Assembly (NCBI RefSeq): GCF_029168945.1
Contig: NC_083607.1
Location: 43,261,257-43,325,256, forward strand
Length of the DNA stretch: 64,000 nucleotides
Origin: Cannabis sativa
Taxonomy: Eukaryota; Streptophyta; Magnoliopsida; Rosales; Cannabaceae
Direction of reading: 5' to 3'
Shown piece after piece: positions 26,501 to 38,666 of this stretch. The notes beneath the pieces are model-generated. The model worked only from the letters and a program-made list of their open reading frames with translations, did not search any database and was not told where the DNA came from. Every line of letters begins with the position of its first letter. Positions within the stretch are counted from its first letter, which is position 1. The translations under genes were made by a program, and so were the position numbers.

Positions 26501-29500
26501 TTCTTGTTTACCAATGATAGGTCCTGAATTCAGTCCACCCATGGAGTTGAAAGGGTAATTTTATTTCTGCGGAGGGTTTGGAATTGGACAAGAGCAATTC
26601 AGGCCAATATAACTACACACATCAATGGCCTTACACGTTGATTTTGGCTCAAAATGAACAAAGGTTTCTTTCTAGAATCCATATCAAGCTCGGATGGAAC
26701 TCTGTAAATAGCAGAAAGAGTGAGACTTTCAAGATAGTCGAGGAGGAATCATTACCTCTAGTCAGAAAGAAGAACCTGACTTAGAATTCTTTGATGGCAT
26801 CCTCAAGTTTGTTAGGCCAAAAAAACGACAAGAATTTAGAAGTGCAATTATTAAATTCTGAGAAGATTTTGATCCAAGAAGAAGAGACTATTCAAAGGCA
26901 GTGATGCAAGAATCTGAACAATCGCTAGCGAGCTTCAAACTCATTGTTGCTCAGCTTTCACCTTTGCTTTACCTACACATAAAATCATATCTGCGAGTCG
27001 ACAAGCTCAGTAAGAAAAGCATAAAATATATAAACATATCATTGACCTGCAGCTAGGCGCCTATACACCTATATACAAGTCTTAACAGATGAATCAAGAA
27101 CGTTCTTAATTGAAGTACGTTCTCTATATCATATGCACTAAGTATTTTTCTAATACTAGTGTTGGTAGGGTTTGCTCGTACTCCGAGTACAACTGATTGT
27201 TATGCTACATACACTTCGTACCTCGATTGTACTAGTGTTAGTAGTTATAATTCATATTATTTAGCATGTATACTATATGCACATGTCAGACTCAACATAC
27301 TATAAGTTTTTGGTATTGCCAAGCCTAATTTCGCTGCTACAAAAGGTGGAACATGTCAGAGTGCTGAATATTTCGGATGATAGCCGACTGTGGAAACTGG
27401 ATCCGTATGGGGTTTTTTCTTGTAAGTCAGCCTTTTATTGGTTTACATCAATCCTGAATGGTGGTGGATTGTATTGGGCAAGGACTTTATGGAAAAGCTA
27501 TGTTCCATCGAAAGTTAAAGTATTTGGTGGGCTTGTGTCTTTAGATAAAGTGAACGCACATGATAAGATGCAGAAAAGGAAACCTTACCTATACTTCTCC
27601 CCTGGTTGGTGCGTTTGCTGCAAAGACAACGGGGAAGACATTGGGCATCTGTTCTTGGATTGTAGCTTTACTCGACGATTATGGGTAAGGTTGATAAAGG
27701 AATTTCAGCTGACATGGGTTATGCCAAGATTCGTACCAAAAATGATAGTCAGCAAATTAATTGGCAGCAAACGTAAAACAAAGCTATGGAGAACAACGAC
27801 ATTAGCAATAATTTGGGTTGTGGTTTGAAAGGAATGATAGAATTTTTGAAGGGGTTGGAAGTTCAGTAGAGGATGTGTGGGAGAAAGTTAAGTTCTGGAC
27901 AGCTACTTTACTTGGGTTTTTAAAACTAAACTTTTTGAGGATTTGTCCTTTTTAGATTTATGTAGAGAATGGAATTCACTATCGTAGGGGAAGTACCTCC
28001 TCTGCTTAGCTTATTTTACTTCAGCACCACCGTGTGCTAACTGTTCTAGGCGATCTTTTGTAACCAAGGCTTCCCTCCGCCATAAGTGAGGATTCTTAAT
28101 ACATAACGGGGAGGGTCCTGTCTAAGACAAGAGAACCCTTTCACTTTTCAAAAAAAAAAAAGAAGAAAGAGATTCCTGCCTAACCCTGCAATATTTGGGG
28201 ACCAAGAAACTCTAGCAATTGCTATGTAGGCAGTAGGTACCCAGGAGGGAGTCGAACCTCAGACCTTGTGGGAGCAAACCCCATAACTAAAACACAATTA
28301 ATACAGAAAGTTTCCCCAATATACAAAGATCTAGGAAAGAAAAGTCCCTCAAAGTCTTTTGTTTTATTAATCCAAGTTGCTATCTAGAATTTTACCTTCT
28401 CCCATAAATCCTCTATTGAAGTCTCTTTGCCCGCAAATATTCTGCCATTTTTCTCAAGCGAGACCCCCCAAAAAACTGGCTAGTATATGCTCACTAGGTT
28501 AGTTTTGAGGCTTGCAATGTATCAATGTATCACCTTGGTAGTCATTGTTGGACATTTTTTATTTATTTATTTATTTATTTATTTTTTTTGTGTGGGGGGG
28601 GGGGGAACAAAATTGGTCTACTCAACTAATCCTAAACATTGTTGAACATTCTATAATCAACTTAAGCTTTTAAGATTAGTAGGACCTTGACAGTACTTCC
28701 TGAGTGACCCATTACTTTGACACCATTAAAACTTTGACATTTTCTTGCTGATGGCTTTATGAAATCTTTGTGTCAAAGTTCCACATCATACTTGATTAAA
28801 TTTTTATTTAAATTGCTGAACATATTTTGACTCACATTACTGGACAATGGGAAAGGGAATGACTGCTACTTTACTCCTTTACTGTACAGGTAACTAAGAT
28901 TGGACGGGATGCAGTCCTTTATGTTGAATCTCTCATTGAATCTATAATGGGAGGACTCGAGGGCTTAATAAATATCCTTGATTCTGAAGGTGGATTTGGA
29001 GCACTAGAGATCCAGGTGATAATTTGCATTTCATATTTGTAACTAGTAAAGCAAGAAATAGTTGATGAAGTCTATATTTAAGGTTTTTGTATTTCAGCTT
29101 CTTCCAGAGCAAGCAGCTTCTTATATGAATTATGCATCAAGGCTTTCAATGGGTTCAACTAAATCTCCAAGAGGAGCAGGTGGCTTTCCTTTACCTGGCC
29201 ATGAAAGTCATCCTGAAAGTAATAGTTCTATTAAAATGTAAGTCATTGATCTTCCTATAACTTATGTTCTATAGTAACACTGGTTTGGTGTGTTGTTGTT
29301 GGGGGGGGGGGGGGGGTGTCTGTTTCAGCTTTATAAGCACTTTGAATGATTATATGTTAATGGACCTTTGTTACTGCTGTTTTCCTCCGCCATAAGTGAG
29401 GATCCTCAATAAATGAGCTGTAAAAGCAGTCCAAACTGGTGATACATCAATGTAAATTATTAGTTTTTTCACAAGTGGGTCATTCTATCTTTTTCATCTA

Positions 29501-32500
29501 TGATTCCGGGTTATTTTTTTTGCTTAACATCTATGATTTCAGGTTAGAAGCTGCAATGCAGAGGCTTACCAATTTATGCTCGATTTTGAATGATATGGAG
29601 CCCATTTGTGTTTTGAATCATGTCTTTGTCTTGAGAGAGGTTAATCTTACTTCTATTAGTATCTTTTTCTTTTTCTAAATTTCTCTACCTGAATAATTGA
29701 AAAACTGTGCAGTCATGTTATTGTGACTAGGGTATAATTACATTTTTTCTGTATAATTTTTCTTTTCACCATCCTCTTATTCTTGTTTTTATCAAAGGAA
29801 TCAAAACAAATTGTCTTTGTCATAGGAAGTTTGTTTGTTATGGAATGTCTCTCTTTCACGCTAGATTTGAGTTTAATCAAGCAATAATTTACAAAGACAT
29901 TGATAATACAATTGCCTTTCTATTTCATGATAAGCTGTGTGTTATTCTTGCCTTACCTGCTGAAAAGACATTTCATTATTTGATAGGATTGGATTGGATT
30001 TTTAGCTGGCTCTTAGGACGGGTGTTAGAGGTTTTATTGGAGAGGACAGGTGCAAGCTTATAGGATAGTTTGTTAGTATGGGACTATAGGCAATGGAGAC
30101 AGCTGGATATATAACCAGTGTAAGGGCTGAGTGGAAGGTAGGAATTGTGCGAGTAGAACTAGAGATTAGCTCTGTGGAGGTTCCACGTCCCTTGAAATAC
30201 CTGTGTAATCTCTTTCTTTGCATTTTGTTCCACAGCCAGTAATAGAAACCTTAATTTGTTTCTCTGTTTTGGGTTGTAACTGGTTGGGTGCATAACTATG
30301 TACCGTCATAGATAATCAAAGGTTTGACTGTGAGCGCTCTGCCATGATCCAACTTATTAGACAGAATTGGCTTAATTTAATAATACAGCACCAAGCAGTA
30401 GGAATTTGGAGGTTTGATAAGAGACAGACCATGGATGGGTCTTTCCTTATGTGCTTGTACTTTCCCCAAGTAATAATACAAGTAGTTCTGTTCTTTTTTT
30501 TCCTATTGGAAAGAAGAAAAAAGCAGATAAGAAACAAACCATGGGGTCATGTGAAACTGTAAAGGGTACCATATGTTCAATGGTTAGTTCTGGCACCTCC
30601 AGTAAATTTTGAATCATCTCCTAAATTTTCTGCAAGTTTCTAATTGCAGTTTCACCTTCAATTCAAATAAAATGTTCAACTTATTCCAACATTTTTCCTT
30701 GCCAATTTTAAAGTTATCCTTCCTTAAATTGTAATTTTGCAATAAAATTCCTCTATAATTATATGCAGTACATGAGAGAATGCATCATTGGGAACTTCAG
30801 GAGGAGAATGCTTGCAGTCCTGAAAACTGATAATGATCTGCAACGACCCTCTGTTTTGGAGTCACTGATACGCAGACATATCAGCATCATCCACCTAGCA
30901 GAACAGCACATCAGCATGGATCTAACTCAGGGTATTCGAGAAGTTTTTCTCACAGAGGCGTTCTCTGGACCAGTTTCTTCTCTGCATTTGTTTGAAAAAG
31001 CAGAAGAGCATCATACAGGATCAGCTACAGAAGTTGTTTGTAATTGGTACATAGAAAACATAATTAAAGATATATCAGGTGCTGGAATTCTTTTTGCTCC
31101 CATACACAAATGCTTCAAGAGTTCAAGACCTGTTGGTGGATACTTTGCTGACTCAGTAACTGATCTCAGAGAGTTAAAAGCCATGGTTCGTATATTTGGT
31201 GGTTATGGAGTTGACAGGCTAGACAGAATGTTGAAAGAACACACAGCAGCTCTTTTAAATTGCATTGACACTTCTTTGCGATCAAACCGTGAAATGTTAG
31301 AGGCGGTTGCTGGCAGCCTGGATTCTGGTGACAGAATAGAAAGAGAAGCATCTATGAAGCAGATTGTTGATATGGATACAGTAATTGGATTCTGCGTCCA
31401 GGCTGGGCTAGCCCTAGCTTTTGATAGAGTATTATCTGAAGCTGCAGGAGCTGTGCTTGAAGAAGGTGCACCCTTGATACACTCATTACTAGCTGGAATA
31501 GTTAAGCATATACCTGAAGAAATACCTGAGAAAAATGAAATCAGAAGAATGAAAGGGGTGGCAAACAATGTTGGTATAGTTAGTGATCATGATTCTCAAT
31601 GGGTGAGATTAATCTTGGAAGAGGTTGGGGGTGCAAATGATGGTTCATGGAGCTTGTTACCATATTTATTTGCTAGCTTCATGACATCTAGTATCTGGAA
31701 CACAACCGCTTTTAATGTCGATACTGGGGGCTTCAACAACAATATTTATTGCTTGGCAAGGTGGAATTTTGTTTTATTATTATTTCTTTTTTTTCTTTTT
31801 CATTATTACTGGAATGGAAACATTTAAGTGATTCATGATGAACTTCAATAATGCCTGCTAAGTTTTTCACTTTTCAGAACTAGAATTTATACTTCAAATA
31901 TCTCATTTTGGGTTTCTTAAATAAGAGAACATTCTCTCCTCTACCAATTAGTCTCATTTGATAAAATACCTCAATTGTGATTTCTTGGCACTCTCATCAA
32001 CAAGTAATTAGAAGCCAAACTGGATTATTTGATGCATGTGTTCAGTTATTGTTTTCGCACTAACCATTACATTTTTCATCAAATATTGCACAGGTGCATC
32101 AGTGCTGTCATTGCCGGAAGTGAGTTTGTTAGATTGGAACGTGAACATCAGCAGAGACAGTCTTTCTCAAATGGGCATGTAGGTGAGACAGTGGATTCCG
32201 AAGTACAAAGCCGCTTGTCAGCAGAGACAAACATAAAGTCCACTATGCAGCTCTTCATCAAATTCTCCGCAAGTGTCATACTAGATTCTTGGAGTGAACC
32301 TAATAGGTATGTGATGAGGGATCCAATCTATGTAACACACCTGTGGATTTCGATATGAAATATTCATGTTTAACTATCAGAACATACAAATTATGAGATT
32401 TCATTTTCTCTGCAACTGCTTTATTATTCTTCACGACTGCACACAGAATATATAACCATTTCAGCTTTTCTGCACAGATCTCATCTTATTGCCCAGCTTA

Positions 32501-32976
32501 TTTTCCTAGACCAACTTTGTGAGATTTCTCCTTATCTACCAAGAAGCTCTCTGGAGCCCCATGTTCCGTACGCCATTCTCCGTTCAATATACAGTCAGTA
32601 CAACTCCAACTCTCCTTCCACACCACAAGCATTATTACTCGGTGCTTCACCCCGGAATTCACCTGCTCTATCACTATCGCATGGGTCTCCTGTAGTACGG
32701 CAGCCACGTGGTGACTTAACTCCTCAATATGGGGGTAATGATTCTGGGTTTTTCAGAGGATCGTCATCACATGGTCCTGATCAGCTCGGAGATACTGACA
32801 ATGGAAGCATACGGGGTGTTGAAAATAAACACCGGAATGTTCGCCGCTCTGGGCCCTTGGATTACAGCTCAAGCCGAAAGACAAAGTTTGTGGAAGGCTC
32901 AGCGTCTGGTAGCAGTGGTCCAAGTCCATTGCCAAGGTTTGCAGTGTCAAGATCTGGACCTTTAGCGTACAAGTAG
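17372..32976 (+). CDS. NAP1: NAP1/GNARLED, SCAR/WAVE complex subunit (23 coding exons)
   Basis: Plant NCK-associated protein 1 (HEM family), a cytosolic scaffold of the SCAR/WAVE complex that activates Arp2/3 actin branching; Arabidopsis mutants have distorted trichomes. Exons: 17372-17773, 17875-17949, 18403-18483, 19271-19351, 19479-19561, 20115-20199, 20609-20734, 20825-20932, 21518-21562, 21651-21793, 22711-22843, 22949-23059, 23392-23470, 23623-23816, 23969-24114, 24672-24753, 24889-24999, 28890-29015, 29098-29237, 29543-29639, 30769-31760, 32094-32306, 32478-32976. All introns are GT-AG and phases match throughout, giving 1,383 residues against about 1,396 in Arabidopsis. Landmarks: start MAKSRTQYSSQDSS, DRDCDFYHRLVQFIDSYDPP, LEYSVAKQVERMISEVHEQ, YALSYLSSCAGRIRFLLG, the large exon with YMRECIIGNFRRRMLAVLK, and a Ser-rich tail ending SRSGPLAYK. 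The start is chosen because the conserved N-terminus begins there. No stop or frameshift was seen. Intron 17 (3,890 bp) is swollen by transposon insertions. Confidence 0.96.
18757..19034 (+). mobile_element. Truncated retroposon with poly(A) in NAP1 intron 3
   Basis: AATAAA at 18995-19000 is followed by a 17-base poly(A) tract (19018-19034). Imperfect direct repeats AAAAACTTATTGATT (about 18742-18756) and AAAAACTTATTAATT (ending about 19044) flank the segment like a target-site duplication. The body, under 300 bp, has no recognisable domain. It could be a 5'-truncated LINE copy or a processed transcript fragment. Confidence 0.5.
20460..20501. repeat. (CT)n microsatellite in NAP1 intron 6
   Basis: About 21 CT units, roughly 110 bases before the intron's 3' splice site. 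Confidence 0.95.
23107..23132. repeat. (AT)n microsatellite in NAP1 intron 12
   Basis: About 13 AT units, beginning 48 bases after the end of exon 12 (23059). Confidence 0.95.
24166..24319 (+). mobile_element. tRNA-derived SINE in NAP1 intron 15
   Basis: An RNA polymerase III A-box-like TAGCTCAAATGA at 24172-24183 and a B-box-like GAGGTTGAGTCCC about 45 bases further on are followed by a body ending CCCCAAATATTG..GGGATCCTAG and an A-rich tail (24303-24319). A second copy in opposite orientation lies at about 28168-28300. It shares the B-box neighbourhood, TCAATTGCTA/GCAATTGCTA and CCCCAAATATTG. Box spacing and tail fit a plant SINE. No convincing target duplication was seen. Confidence 0.8.
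25296..26810 (+). mobile_element. Short-LTR copia fragment in NAP1 intron 17
   Basis: A primer-binding site TGGTATCAGAGC (initiator tRNA-Met type) lies at 25464-25475, preceded by a CA-ending LTR that probably starts TGTG/TGTT near 25296-25298, only about 170 bp. Gag is deleted. A copia integrase follows: SDMWGPSCVKN, FISFIDDHTRLTWVF, LLTDNGTKYF, then, after frame breaks near 25760 and 26050, LLEVAKALMFTSTVPKTFWGE and KTFGCTAYVHV, ending near SSDVTFNEEQPF (26430). Reverse transcriptase and the 3' LTR are absent. It is in the same orientation as NAP1 and is presumably removed with the intron. Confidence 0.85.
27277..28160 (+). mobile_element. 5'-truncated LINE tail (zf-RVT domain) in NAP1 intron 17
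   Basis: A 183-codon frame (27277-27828) carries the zinc-binding domain found after plant LINE reverse transcriptases: DPYGVFSCKSAFYWF, WKSYVPSKVKVF, then a CVCC, H and C set in WCVCCKDNGEDIGHLFLDC. After a frame slip the sequence continues with ERNDRIFEG to a stop near 27954. A noncoding 3' part follows, with CCTCCGCCATAAGTGAGGAT at 28075-28094, and a poly(A) tract at 28149-28161. The endonuclease and RT are missing, as usual for LINE copies. Confidence 0.88.
28168..28300 (-). mobile_element. tRNA-derived SINE, reverse copy, in NAP1 intron 17
   Basis: The minus strand has GGTCTGAGGTTCGACTCCC, containing a perfect B-box (GGTTCGACTCC). Next come GCAATTGCTA and CCCCAAATATTGCAGGGTT, in the same order as the SINE at 24166-24319. 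The A-box end is eroded or truncated. It abuts the poly(A) tract of the LINE tail, so its own A-rich tail is not distinguishable. Confidence 0.75.
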
Positions 32977-33446
32977 AAATATAACCAAGATCTGAAATGA
33001 GAAATTATGAGGGTGAATTAGGTATTTGTGGACGATAAATATATCATAAAGCATGTATATTCAAACAAAGTTTTGGCAACATGTGTACGTAGAACCACTT
33101 GGCCTCCTCCCCGTAGCAGGTTATGTATATTATTTCCATTTCCAGTTATATTTTTTATTTCTCTGGTCCTTTTCCCTTAAACATAGGCAGGTGTATATTC
33201 TACCTATGATGTACAAGCTATAGACAATGTGTGTAACATCAATCACTCTATATATATATAAGCAGCTTCGTAACCAAAGAGGGGGGGGGGGGGAGTGTAT
33301 TATTGAAACCCTAAATTTTAATTTGATAAAAGGAAAAAATTACTTTTGCTGAGAAATTTGTATCGATTAGTATTTTGTACAAGACTATATTTGTTGAGAA
33401 ATTTATACTTACCAATATTTTTGCCAAAAAATTACAATTATAAGGG

Positions 33447-33498
<52 letters not shown>
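32977..33498 (+). other. NAP1 3' UTR and flank
   Basis: No coding signal is seen. ATAAATATATCATAAA near 33036-33052 is a plausible plant polyadenylation region. A G-run (33281-33293) and the left half of an ATT microsatellite (33449-33498) close the stretch before the copia LTR. Confidence 0.4.
33449..33498. repeat. (ATT)n microsatellite, left half
   Basis: About 17 ATT units ending at the copia 5' LTR. The array continues after the 3' LTR at 38669. Confidence 0.95.
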
Positions 33499-34026
33499 TG
33501 TGGTATTTTTAGACATAAGTCTAATATTCAGGACATGTGGCACTTTCGGATTGGACAGCTTCAAATGTTAGTTTTGTTAGTTGGTTTAGGAGGGAAAGTT
33601 CTCTTCATGTACTACAACTATATAAACTCTAAACCAAGACAATTCTAAGTGAGATGAGATAGAGGCACAAGATCATAGAGTGAGAGAATTGAGACTGAGT
33701 GATTGAGAGGATTAGGAGCTAGACTCCTTCTGTAATTGATCCTTTCTGTTGTGATCAAATCACTTGTAATCATTCCTGATTAATCAATAAAGAAGTATGC
33801 TGATTGTTTCCCGAGGATGTAGGCATAGATTACATTGATCTATGTTCGAACCTCGTAAAAGAAAGGTGCCATTTTATCTGTTCATAGTTTCCTATTGTTG
33901 ATTGCTTACTGTTCATAATTAGTTCGAATTCATTGCTGGTTTTGGACTGCAATTTCATTTTCTGGTTTATGTTAATTTGTTCTTTGTTGTGTGTTCTTGA
34001 ATGAGGTGAATTGTGGATTCACCACA
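33499..34026 (+). repeat. 5' LTR of copia element
   Basis: 528 bp, TG...CA. A TATA element CTATATAAAC lies at about 33618-33627, and AATAAA follows about 165 bases later, plausible LTR transcription start and polyadenylation signals. Confidence 0.96.
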
Positions 34027-34028
34027 AA

Positions 34029-34040
34029 TGGTATCAGAGC
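34029..34040 (+). other. Primer-binding site of copia element
   Basis: TGGTATCAGAGC, complementary to the 3' end of initiator tRNA-Met, two bases after the 5' LTR. Confidence 0.95.
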
Positions 34041-34102
34041 TTGGTGAAGGGAAGAATTGACATTCAAGAACCGGTTCAAGACTCAAAGAACACAACCTGA
34101 AA

Positions 34103-35110
34103 ATGTCATCAGCAAGATTCGAAGTTGATAAGTTCACAGGGACAAACGACTTCAGCTTATGGAGAATCAAGATGAAAGCTTTACTTGTTCATCAGGGAAT
34201 TTCAGAAGCTATCGAACCTACTCAACTTGAAGAACTAACAGATGTAAAGATCAAAAGAGACAAAGAATCAAAAGCTCACAGTGCCATTTTACTAAGTCTT
34301 GGAGATGAAGTCCTGAGAGAAGTATCAGATGAAACTACTGCCTCTGGTTTGTGGATTAAACTTGCTTCCATCTACTTGAAGAAATCCCTAGCCAACAAAT
34401 TGTACCTAAAGAAAAAGCTCTATGCAATGAGAATGGATGAAAGCAAAGAATTAAGATGTCACCTTGATGAATTCAATAGAATAGTTCTTGATTTGAACAA
34501 CATAGGTGTTAAGATCGAGGAAGAGGATCAAGCAATTATTTTGCTGAGTTCTCTACCTAAAACCTATGAGCATTTTGTAGACACCATTCTTTATGGAAAA
34601 GATACATTGACAATGTCAGAGGTAAAGGCTGCACTCAACTCAAAGGAAATTCAAAAGAAAACTGATGACAGGGGAGATTCGAATAGTGATAGTCTGTACA
34701 TTGGAAGAGGAAGACCTGACAAGAGAGAATTCAAGAATAAGTTTAGAAGCAGCAGTCAATCCAAGAACAAATCCAAATTCAAGATTGGGAAATTCTGTTA
34801 CTATTGCAAGAAAGAAGGACACTTTCGAGATGAATGTAGGGCATTAAAAGCAAAGAATTCCAGAGGTAAAAGTAAAGAGAGAGGTGAAACTAATGTTGCA
34901 GAAGATGGATACGAATCAGCAGATGTACTGGTAGTGTCTAGCAAGGAATCGGGCGAGAGAATGGATATTAGATTACGGGTGCTCATTTCACATGACACCT
35001 CACGAAATACGTGCAGAATTCAAGGAAATACAAGGTGGAAATGTACTTCTAGGAAACAACAAAGCCTGTCAGATCAAAGGAATTGGATCTGTGTTGTTTA
35101 CCATGCATGA
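34103..35110 (+). pseudogene. gag: Copia gag with broken join to protease
   Basis: Starts MSSARFEVDKFTGTNDFSLW, a typical copia gag N-terminus. It has an intact zinc knuckle CYYCKKEGHFRDEC at about residues 232-245. The frame then runs past the gag-pol junction into nonsense: the protease is in the next frame, so a one-base frameshift lies between about 34900 and 34960. Confidence 0.92.
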
Positions 35111-38065
35111 TGGCATCAAGAGGACAGTCAGAAATGTCAGGTATGTCCCTGAACTTAAGAGAAACTTACTGTCTATTGGAGAATTAGCTGCTAGTGGATG
35201 TTCTATTAAGATTGATGAGTCTTTAAGAGTAATAAAAGGCTCACTTGTGGTCATGAAAGGTGATATCAGAAATGGTATATATGTTCTTAATGGAAAGGCA
35301 GTGTTGGGAACGACAAATCTTTCTTTGTAAATGACAAGATCTTGGGGACAAAACTAGAATGTGGCATTTGAGATTAGGGCATGTGAGTGAAAGAGGTCTA
35401 ATTGAACTAGACAAACAGGGTCTGTTAAGGGATAAGTTGAATGGGAAATAGGAGTTCTGTGAAGATTGTGTATTAGGAAAGAGTTGCAGGGTAAAGTTCC
35501 CTACTGGCATACACATCACCAAGGAACCACTCAACTATGTGCATTCAGATCTGTGGGGGCCATCAAGAACACAATCCCTTGGAGGTGCCAATTACTTCAT
35601 GAGCATCATTGATGATTTCAGTAGGAAGGTTTGGGTTTTCATGTTGAGAAACAAGAGTCAAGCTTTGGAAACTTTCAGCAATTGGAGAAAGCTCATGGAA
35701 AACCAAACAGGTAGAAAACTAAAGGTTTTGAGGACAGACAATGGACTGGAATACTGCTCAGATGAATTCAAGGATTATTGTGCCAAGACTGGAATCAAGA
35801 GACACAAATCAGTGATCAAGACACCTCAACAGAATGGCTTGGCTGAGAGAATGAACAGAACCATTCTAGAGAGAGTTAGGTGTATGCTGAAGGGTCCAGG
35901 ATTGCAGAAACATTTTTAGGGTGAGGCAGTGAAGACTGCATGCTTTTTAATCAACAGGTGTCCCTCTGTTGCATTAAATTTCAAAACACCTCAAGAGATG
36001 TGGACTGGAAACAAACCAAATTATGATCACTTAAAGGTTTTTGGTTGTCTTGCCTATGCTCATGTTAGACAAGACAAACTTGAACCTAGGGCCTTGAAAT
36101 GCTTATTCCTAGGCTATCCAGATGGTGTGAAAGGATACAAGCTCTGGTGTTTGGAAGATGGTTATAAGAAGTGCATTATCAGTAGAGATGTAGTGTTCAA
36201 GGAGAATGAAATGGCTATGAGACCTGGACAGAATTCAATTTTGAATAGAAGGGTACAAGTTCAGGTGGATCAAGATGAACCAAGTCAAAACTGTGATACA
36301 CCAGAAGCACCACTGACAGAAACTGGAGAAGCTCGAGCTGAATCTGAGGATGACAATGAAAATCAAGAAAATCTAAGTGATTACCAACTTGCAAGGGACA
36401 GAGAAAGAAGGCAAGCAAAAGCCCCAGATAGATTTGGTTATGCAGATTACTCTGCTTCAGAATGTACTGCTTTTGCTTTTGCTGCTGCAGAAGAGATTGA
36501 AAACTCTGAACGTCTGAGTTATACTGAAGCTATTCAGGGTAAGGATAGAGAAAAATGGTTAATGGCTGTAAATGAAGAGATGAACTCTTTGATCAAGAAC
36601 AAGACATGGATAGTGGTGAAAAGACCTAAAGGACAGAGAATCATAGGCTGCAAGTGGATTTTCAAGGAAAAAGAAAGTTACAATGGAACTGGCAAGGTCA
36701 GAAACAAGGCAAGACTTGTAGCAAAGGGATTTAGTCAAAAAGAAGGTATAGATTACAATGATATCTTCTCCCCTGTTGTCAAACAAACATCAATAAGAAT
36801 CATGATGGCTCTGGCTGCTAAATTCGATTATGAGGTGGATCAGATGGATGTCAAGACTGCATTTTTGCATGGTATGCTAGATGAAGAAATTTACATGGCC
36901 ATTCCAGAAGGGTTAGAAGTTGAAAACTCAGAAGACAAAGTGTGTCTACTCAAGAAATCCCTATACGGCCTCAAGCAAGCTCCAAGGCAATGGAACTTAA
37001 GATTTGATGAGTTCATGATTCGAATTGGCTCTAATAAAAGCAAGTACGATCCCTGTGTTTACTACAATGATCAGGTTTATCTACTTCTCTATGTAGATGA
37101 TATCTTGATCATAGGTAAACTAAGGAGTGAAGTTGACAAAATCAAGTTGAAACTGAGTAGTGAATTCGATATGAAAGATCTAGGGAGGGCAAACAAGATA
37201 CTGGGAATTGACATTATCAGAAAGAGACCAGAATATATCATGCTATCTCAGAAGAGTTATCTTCAAAAGGTTCTAGACAAGTTCAGCATGGACAAGTCTA
37301 AATAGGTAACATCTCCCATTGCTCCTCATTTCAAACTTACACAAGCTCAATCACCTAAAACTGAAGTAGACAAAAGATTCATGGATAACATACCATATGC
37401 ATCATGTGTTGGGAGTCTTATGTACTCTATGGTATGCACAAGACCAGATTTGGCCTATGCAATGAGTGTTGTAAGTAGGTTCATTGCCAACCACAGTGCG
37501 GAACAACGGGGCGACGATCAAATGGACTCTCAGATATGTCAAGGGAACCTTGGACATTGGTTTAAAATTTCACAAAGACAACATTTCTCCCTGTGATGTC
37601 ACTGGCTATGTCGATTCAGACTATGCAGGAAGCATAGACACCAGAAGAAGCCTCACTGGTTATTGTTTTACAGTTCTAGGTGGATGTGTTTGTTGGAAAT
37701 CTAATCTACAAAAGGTGGTTGCACTATCTACAACTGAAGCTGAGTATATGGCAGCCACAGAAGCAATAAAGGAAGCAGTTTGGTTGAAAGGATTTGCACA
37801 AGAAATGAAGATTAATGCCACTGATATCACTGTCTACTGTGATAATCAGAGTGCTCTTCATTTGATGAAGAATCCAATGTTCCATGAAAGAAGTAAACAC
37901 ATTGACATTAGACTCCACTACATCAGAGAAATTATTGCAAGTGGTGAAGTGCAAGTGAAGAAAGTTAAGACAGATGACAACCCTGCAGATGTGATGACCA
38001 AGTGTGTGACATTAGCAAAGTTTAGACATTGTCTAAACTTGCTCAACATCACAACACTGCAGTGA
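34955..38065 (+). pseudogene. pol: Copia pol (protease, integrase, RT, RNase H), several breaks
   Basis: The protease reads WILDYGCSFHMTP: the catalytic DSG is DYG. GAG-pre-integrase (WHLRLGHVSERG) has a TAG at 35449-35451. The integrase core has SDLWGPS, LRTDNGLEYCS and QQNGLAERMNR. A TAG at 35917-35919 replaces the Trp of the conserved FWGEAV motif. RT has KARLVAKGFSQKEGIDY, QMDVKTAFLHG and YVDDILIIG. A TAG at 37303-37305 follows the RT, then a frameshift near 37490. RNase H has GYVDSDYAGSIDTRRS, STTEAEYMA and YCDNQSA, ending at 38065. Confidence 0.93.
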
Positions 38066-38138
38066 CTGACCTCCTCGGAGGTACCAGGAAACATTGAGCA
38101 TGCATACTTTCAGACTTATGACTAAAAAGGTGGATAAT

Positions 38139-38666
38139 TGTGGTATTTTTAGACATAAGTCTAATATTCAGGACATGTGGCACTCTCGGATTGGACAGTT
38201 TCAAATGTTAGTTTTGTTAGTTGTTTTAGGGGGGAAAGTTCTCTTCATGTACTACAACTATATAAACTCTAAACCAAGACAATTCTAAGTGAGATGAGAT
38301 AGAGACACAAGATCATAGAGTGAGAGAGAATTGAGACTGAGTGATTGAGAGGATTAGGAGCTAGACTCCTTCTGTAATTGATCCTTTCTGTTGTGATCAA
38401 ATCACTTGTAATCATTCCTGATTAATCAATAAAGAAGTATGCTGATTGTTTCCCGAGGATGTAGGCATAGATTACATTGATCTATGTTCGAACCTCGTAA
38501 AAGAAAGGTGCCATTTTATCTGTTCATAGTTTCCTATTGTTGATTGCTTACTGTTCATAATTAGTTCGAATTCATTGCTGGTTTTGGACTGCAATTTCAT
38601 TTTCTGGTTTATGTTAATTTGTTCTTTGTTATGTGTTCTTGAATGAGATGAATTGTGGATTCACCA

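Noticed and set aside
29985..30250. Possible short copia LTR (TGTTAG... start) in NAP1 intron 20
   Set aside because: No primer site, no paired LTR and no target duplication seen; too weak to annotate.
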